Of a stretch of 64,000 bases of DNA, positions 61,735 through 64,000 are shown piece by piece. A program made the position numbers and the translations under genes. Source of the DNA: Clostridia bacterium (GTDB taxonomy: Bacteria > Bacillota > Clostridia > Oscillospirales > Acutalibacteraceae); the NCBI GenBank assembly GCA_017399175.1, contig JAFQEE010000005.1, forward strand, positions 1 through 64,000, given 5' to 3'. Each line of letters begins with the position of its first letter. Within the stretch, counting starts at the first letter, position 1. The notes below the pieces were generated by a model. That model searched no databases. It was not told the origin of the DNA and saw nothing but the letters and a program-made list of their open reading frames with translations.

Positions 61735-64000
61735 ATGGCGAATTATAAATATAAATTTTCTGTTATATCTGCTGTCTATAATGTGGAATTATTTGTAGCA
61801 GAAACAATAGACAGTCTTATCGCTCAGGATATCGGATTTGAAAACATCCAGCTTATTCTCGTGGATGACGGTTCTCCCGATAACAGTGGTGCGATTTGTG
61901 ATGAATATGCAAAAAAATATCCTGATAATATTGTTGTTATCCACAAAGAAAACGGTGGTGTTTCGTCTGCTCGTAATGCAGGATTGGAATTGGCTGAAGG
62001 CAAGTATGTAAATTTTATTGATTCCGATGACTACTTTGATTCTAATACTTTTAGTGAAATTTGGAAGTTCTTTGAAGAAAACTATGACCAGACCGATGCG
62101 GTTGCAATTCCTTTGATGTATTTTGAAGGAAAAAGTGGTAATCATTTACTGAATTACAAGTTCACAAAAGAAAACCGTGTTGTTGATTTAGAAAAAGAGC
62201 CTGATTGTATTCAAATGCATGTTGCAAGTGTATTCATTAAACGAGAAGTTTTGTCAGAAAAAAGATTTGACACCAGATTAGCATACGCTGAAGATGCTCT
62301 TTTTGTTCAACAAATTATGATGAAAAAAAGAACATTGGGTTTGGTTTCAAGCTGTTGTTACCGTTACCGTGTAAGAAATTCCGGTCAGGCTTCAGCAATT
62401 CAAAGCGGCGCACAAAAAACTCAATGGTATCTCCCGGTTTTGGAATATTTTCATTATCAGCTTATTGATACCGCAATTTCTGAATTAGGTTGCGTACCGC
62501 GTTATATACAATATGTGCTTATGTATGACCTTAAATGGCGATTCAGACGAACTTCATTGTCAAACGACATTCTCTCTGACGATGAGGCGGAAGAATATCT
62601 TAATGCAATAAAAAAGGTTGTATGCCATATTGATGATGATATTATTATGGCTGAAAAAAACATTTTCAGAGAGCACAAAATACGCATTCTTAAATTAAAG
62701 TACGGAAAAGAACCTGAAAAAATTATCAAGGAAAACGATGTTCTTTTTATGTTCTCTCCTGATGCAACATTCAAAGTGTCAAAAAATCTTGTTAATATAG
62801 ACTTCCTTGATATTGAAAATTCAGTTCTTAAAATTGAAGGATTTGTGTCACAATTCAATCTTGATTACGGAAAAAAAGAAATTTTTCTTGAAGCAAACGG
62901 CACACGTTATTATTGCAAAAAGACAGAACGAAATAAGCAAAACAGTTCACTTGATGAAGTCATATTAGAAAATGATGGCTTTTATTGTGAAATACCTCTT
63001 GAAAAAAATGTTACATATAAATTTAATATAGGAATTGAGATTGATGGTATTCCTGTAGTTTTGAAACGACATGCGTACAAGTACTTTTCACCTATAACAA
63101 ACACCGTAAAACAAAGTTATTGCAGAAGAGAAAAATGGATAATTCGTGAAAAGAATTTCAAAATTTTCGTAATGCCTGCAACCATTAAAAGGAAAATTAA
63201 ATTTGAAACACTTCTTATTCTTCGTATGATTTTCAAACAATACGGAGAAAGCAGAAAGCACGCTATTTTGCGTATAGGGTATGATATATGTAAGCATTTC
63301 AAACGAAAACCGCTCTGGCTGATTTCTGACCGTCCTTCTATTGCAGGCGATAATGGTGAAGCATTCTTTATGTATATGCGAAAAAATCACCCTGAAATCA
63401 ATTCGGTTTTTATGATTGACAGTAAATGTGATGATTATAAACGCATTCGCAAAATAGGACCAACTGTTCAACCACTTTCGTATAAGCATAAGTTGTATTC
63501 TCTTTTATGCGATTACGCTGTTTCCAGTCAGGGTGAAAATATTCATTTTGACCCATTTGATAAAATGCACAACTTTTTCAGAGATATAACCGTAAAAAAA
63601 TCGTTTGTGTTTTTACAGCACGGAATCATTATGAACGATTTATCAGGATGGCTTAACAGATATAATAAAAATATTTATGGTTTTGTAACATCATCAAAAC
63701 ACGAATACAATTCAATTTTGGAATATGATTACAATTACACAGAAAATCAGGTATGGTTGACAGGTTTACCTCGATTTGACCGTCTTTACGATAAACCTGA
63801 AAAAAATATTACTATTATGCCTACCTGGAGAAAATATCTGAGTCGATATTATAATAAACAGACAAACCAATGGGTTCTGGTAGATGATTTTAAGGAAAGT
63901 GACTATTATCAATTTTTCAATTCATTGGTAAATAATGACAAACTTATTTCGACAGCAAAAAAATGCGGATATAAAATAGTGTTTGTTCCACATCCAATAG
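61735..64000 (+). CDS. GT2-glycosyltransferase/TagF-like glycerophosphotransferase fusion, truncated by window
   Basis: At least 755 residues; no stop before the end of the window. The N-terminal GT-A domain (about 1-210) has FSVISAVYNVELFVAETI, LVDDGSPDNSG, ENGGVSSARNAG and the DSDDYFD metal motif. A linker region (about 210-480) is of unknown fold. The C-terminal part (about 510 on) resembles CDP-glycerol glycerophosphotransferases (CDP-glycerol:poly(glycerophosphate), TagB/TagF): VSSQGENIHFDPF, FVFLQHGI, SSKHEYNSIL, TGLPRFDRLYD, MPTWRKYL and VFVPHP. It would add a sugar and/or polyol phosphate to the polymer. ATG 61735 with AAGGAAAG. Confidence 0.9.
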   Translation, partial: MANYKYKFSVISAVYNVELFVAETIDSLIAQDIGFENIQLILVDDGSPDNSGAICDEYAKKYPDNIVVIHKENGGVSSARNAGLELAEGKYVNFIDSDDYFDSNTFSEIWKFFEENYDQTDAVAIPLMYFEGKSGNHLLNYKFTKENRVVDLEKEPDCIQMHVASVFIKREVLSEKRFDTRLAYAEDALFVQQIMMKKRTLGLVSSCCYRYRVRNSGQASAIQSGAQKTQWYLPVLEYFHYQLIDTAISELGCVPRYIQYVLMYDLKWRFRRTSLSNDILSDDEAEEYLNAIKKVVCHIDDDIIMAEKNIFREHKIRILKLKYGKEPEKIIKENDVLFMFSPDATFKVSKNLVNIDFLDIENSVLKIEGFVSQFNLDYGKKEIFLEANGTRYYCKKTERNKQNSSLDEVILENDGFYCEIPLEKNVTYKFNIGIEIDGIPVVLKRHAYKYFSPITNTVKQSYCRREKWIIREKNFKIFVMPATIKRKIKFETLLILRMIFKQYGESRKHAILRIGYDICKHFKRKPLWLISDRPSIAGDNGEAFFMYMRKNHPEINSVFMIDSKCDDYKRIRKIGPTVQPLSYKHKLYSLLCDYAVSSQGENIHFDPFDKMHNFFRDITVKKSFVFLQHGIIMNDLSGWLNRYNKNIYGFVTSSKHEYNSILEYDYNYTENQVWLTGLPRFDRLYDKPEKNITIMPTWRKYLSRYYNKQTNQWVLVDDFKESDYYQFFNSLVNNDKLISTAKKCGYKIVFVPHPI

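Overview
The window is 64 kb of AT-rich chromosome from a low-GC Gram-positive anaerobe. It most resembles a gut Clostridia of the Oscillospiraceae/Ruminococcaceae type. The evidence is a PolC-type replicative polymerase, the MEP isoprenoid genes dxr and ispG, the KOW-protein gene between map and infA, many Cys/Zn ribosomal proteins (S4, S14 type Z, L36, L24), a Cys4 adenylate kinase, AAGGAGG-like ribosome binding sites, an oxygen-sensitive sulfatase-maturing radical SAM enzyme, and dense intergenic palindromic repeats of a kind common in gut Clostridia. I infer the assignment from gene content; no 16S gene is present.

Layout. 0.2-8.3 kb: a secreted or anchored protein of unknown role, a VanY-type D,D-carboxypeptidase with PlsC acyltransferase, a five-helix membrane sulfatase with its maturase (anSME), three small unknown proteins and a YfcE-like phosphoesterase. 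8.3-9.4 kb: mosaic repeat and a small membrane protein. 9.4-25.3 kb (minus): one continuous S10-spc-alpha ribosomal operon of 31 genes, rpsJ to rplQ, including secY, adk, map, infA, rpmJ and rpoA. It is preceded by a structured leader of about 310 nt that contains an attenuator-like hairpin. 25.5-28.2 kb (minus): a polar amino-acid ABC transporter whose binding protein looks circularly permuted, with a 46-residue ORF behind its terminator. 28.7-30.9 kb: an XRE regulator fused to a 12-13 helix membrane domain, its GDYXXLXY-like partner, and tRNA-Thr(GGT). 31.3-37.4 kb (minus): RNA methyltransferases (RsmF-like, RsmE, RlmL-like), a lipid kinase and an M20 peptidase. 37.6-43.7 kb (minus): histidine operon hisZGDCBAIE without hisH or hisF. 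43.8-53.9 kb (minus): pyrH-frr-uppS-cdsA-dxr-rseP-ispG-polC, in which PolC lacks its proofreading exonuclease domain. 54-57.6 kb: a Big2-domain secreted protein, an N-acetylhexosamine 1-kinase and a glycosyltransferase. 58.1-64 kb (plus): a surface phosphopolymer locus with a TagGH-type exporter, two tandem Stealth phosphotransferases and a GT2-TagF fusion that runs off the window.

How the genes fit together. The ribosomal and pyrH-polC blocks supply translation, secretion, RNA recycling, undecaprenyl phosphate and CDP-diacylglycerol. Undecaprenyl phosphate made by UppS is the likely carrier for the phosphopolymer built by the 58-64 kb locus. The anSME gene follows the sulfatase and carries its own promoter, which overlaps the sulfatase terminator.

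Most worth checking: the exonuclease-less PolC, the permuted binding protein, the LtaS-like membrane sulfatase, a 16-bp operator shared by the XRE gene and a membrane gene 21 kb away with identical promoter geometry, and a modular repeat family bounded by about 19-bp inverted ends.
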